Positions 31,572 to 32,006 of a stretch of 32,006 bases of DNA are shown here, piece by piece. How positions within the stretch are numbered: position 1 is the first letter of the stretch; each line of letters starts with the position of its first letter. Origin of the DNA: a virus; IMG/VR virus record IMGVR_UViG_3300025647_002749, positions 1-32,006 of that record. One strand, written 5' to 3'. Position numbers and translations under genes: made by a program. The notes under the pieces were generated by a model. That model was not told the origin of the DNA. It was given only the letters and a program-made list of their open reading frames with translations, and did no database searches.

Positions 31572-32006
31572 ATGAAATATAATAAAGTTCCATCAATAAC
31601 AGAGTCTCTAAAGAAGGTTGCTTCATCTGAAGCTAGGAATATGTCTGCTTTGCCGGCTATGAGATTTATGAGTGGAGTAGTTCCAAGTAGAAGAAATACT
31701 GTAAATGGCAATAGGAAGCCTAATAGAGATGCAGATAAGAAGTCTGTAGGGGAAATAGACTGGAATAACTTTGCAGTGTCAAGAGGATCTTACAAGAACT
31801 TTGATTTAATAAGTAAGAAAGAAAGTTATAATGTAATTGTAGAGCCAGTAGAACCATCTCTATTACTTTTAGACTTGTATCCTAACGCTGCTGCTGCTTA
31901 TTCACTGCGTAAGTTAAGAAGTGATTATACAGGCCCTGCGATTAGAGTAAGAGAAACTGCTTCAGGTTTGCATAATGAACAAGACATTTATTTTGTAGGC
32001 AATGAA
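31572..32006 (+). CDS. Probable tail fibre protein with arabinofuranosidase-type domain (partial)
   Basis: The frame is open from ATG 31572 to the window end (145 codons, no stop), so only the N-terminal part is visible. Residues 1-90 are basic and structured (MSALPAMRFMSGVVPSRRN, DWNNFAVSRGSYKNFDLIS). At 96-145 the pattern SLLLLDLYPNAAAAYSLRKL, YTGPAIRVRETASG and EQDIYFVGNE matches the start of a domain found in many phage tail proteins that is often labelled as the catalytic domain of alpha-L-arabinofuranosidase B (GH54-like). In phages it is more probably a carbohydrate-binding fold. A receptor-recognising or glycan-degrading fibre is likely. The start is chosen by the two-base gap to the previous stop. 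Confidence 0.65.
   Translation, partial: MKYNKVPSITESLKKVASSEARNMSALPAMRFMSGVVPSRRNTVNGNRKPNRDADKKSVGEIDWNNFAVSRGSYKNFDLISKKESYNVIVEPVEPSLLLLDLYPNAAAAYSLRKLRSDYTGPAIRVRETASGLHNEQDIYFVGNE

Noticed and set aside
1-32006. tRNA genes, CRISPR arrays, integrase or transposase genes
   Set aside because: No cloverleaf-like segment in the few short gaps, no regularly spaced repeats with spacers, and no recombinase motifs in any plus-strand product.

Overview
The window is a continuous stretch of a double-stranded DNA tailed bacteriophage genome. All 29 supported genes read rightward. They are packed with gaps of a few bases or overlaps (often ATGA or TAATG), and I see no integrase, tRNA, rRNA, CRISPR array or insertion sequence. 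The DNA is AT-rich. Most start codons follow A/T-rich leaders rather than a strong Shine-Dalgarno sequence, which points to a Bacteroidota (Flavobacteriia-like) host. The protein set (short-tail connector and muzzle-type proteins, large internal virion proteins, M15 endolysin) suggests a virulent podovirus-like phage, loosely of the crAss-like/Cellulophaga-phage kind; this placement is inference.

Layout. (1) 1-3676: the tail end of an unknown gene, then a chaperonin block: a phage GroEL, a GroES directly after it, a possible winged-helix protein, two small unknown proteins, and a 205-residue protein that looks like two GroES-type domains in tandem. A small candidate terminase small subunit follows. 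(2) 3679-10945: the packaging and head module: large terminase, portal, scaffold-like protein and major capsid protein. (3) 10961-12025: a virion-type gene enclosed by two strong intrinsic terminators. (4) 12047-20042: connector and tail genes: a small basic protein, two connector-like proteins, a 1245-residue muzzle/stabilisation protein, and two proteins that look like the separated C-terminal parts of a larger tail protein. (5) 20052-29294: a cupin protein and three probable internal virion (ejection) proteins, the last with 2164 residues and a Ser-Gly-Arg repeat tail. (6) 29297-30933: an overlapping lysis cassette with a membrane/coiled-coil protein, an M15 peptidase endolysin, two spanin-like proteins and a holin-like protein. 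(7) 30926-32006: two small, very basic Cys-containing proteins and the start of a probable tail fibre carrying a motif like that of arabinofuranosidase-type (GH54-like) domains in phage tail proteins; it is cut by the window end.

How it works together: this is a late virion-morphogenesis and lysis region. The chaperonin genes just upstream of terminase and capsid are probably used to fold phage virion proteins. The points most worth following are the phage chaperonin system (reversed groEL-groES order, altered substrate-binding residues, tandem GroES-like partner), the terminator-enclosed gene after the capsid gene, the three-way split of the tail protein, and the giant ejection protein with its repeat tail.
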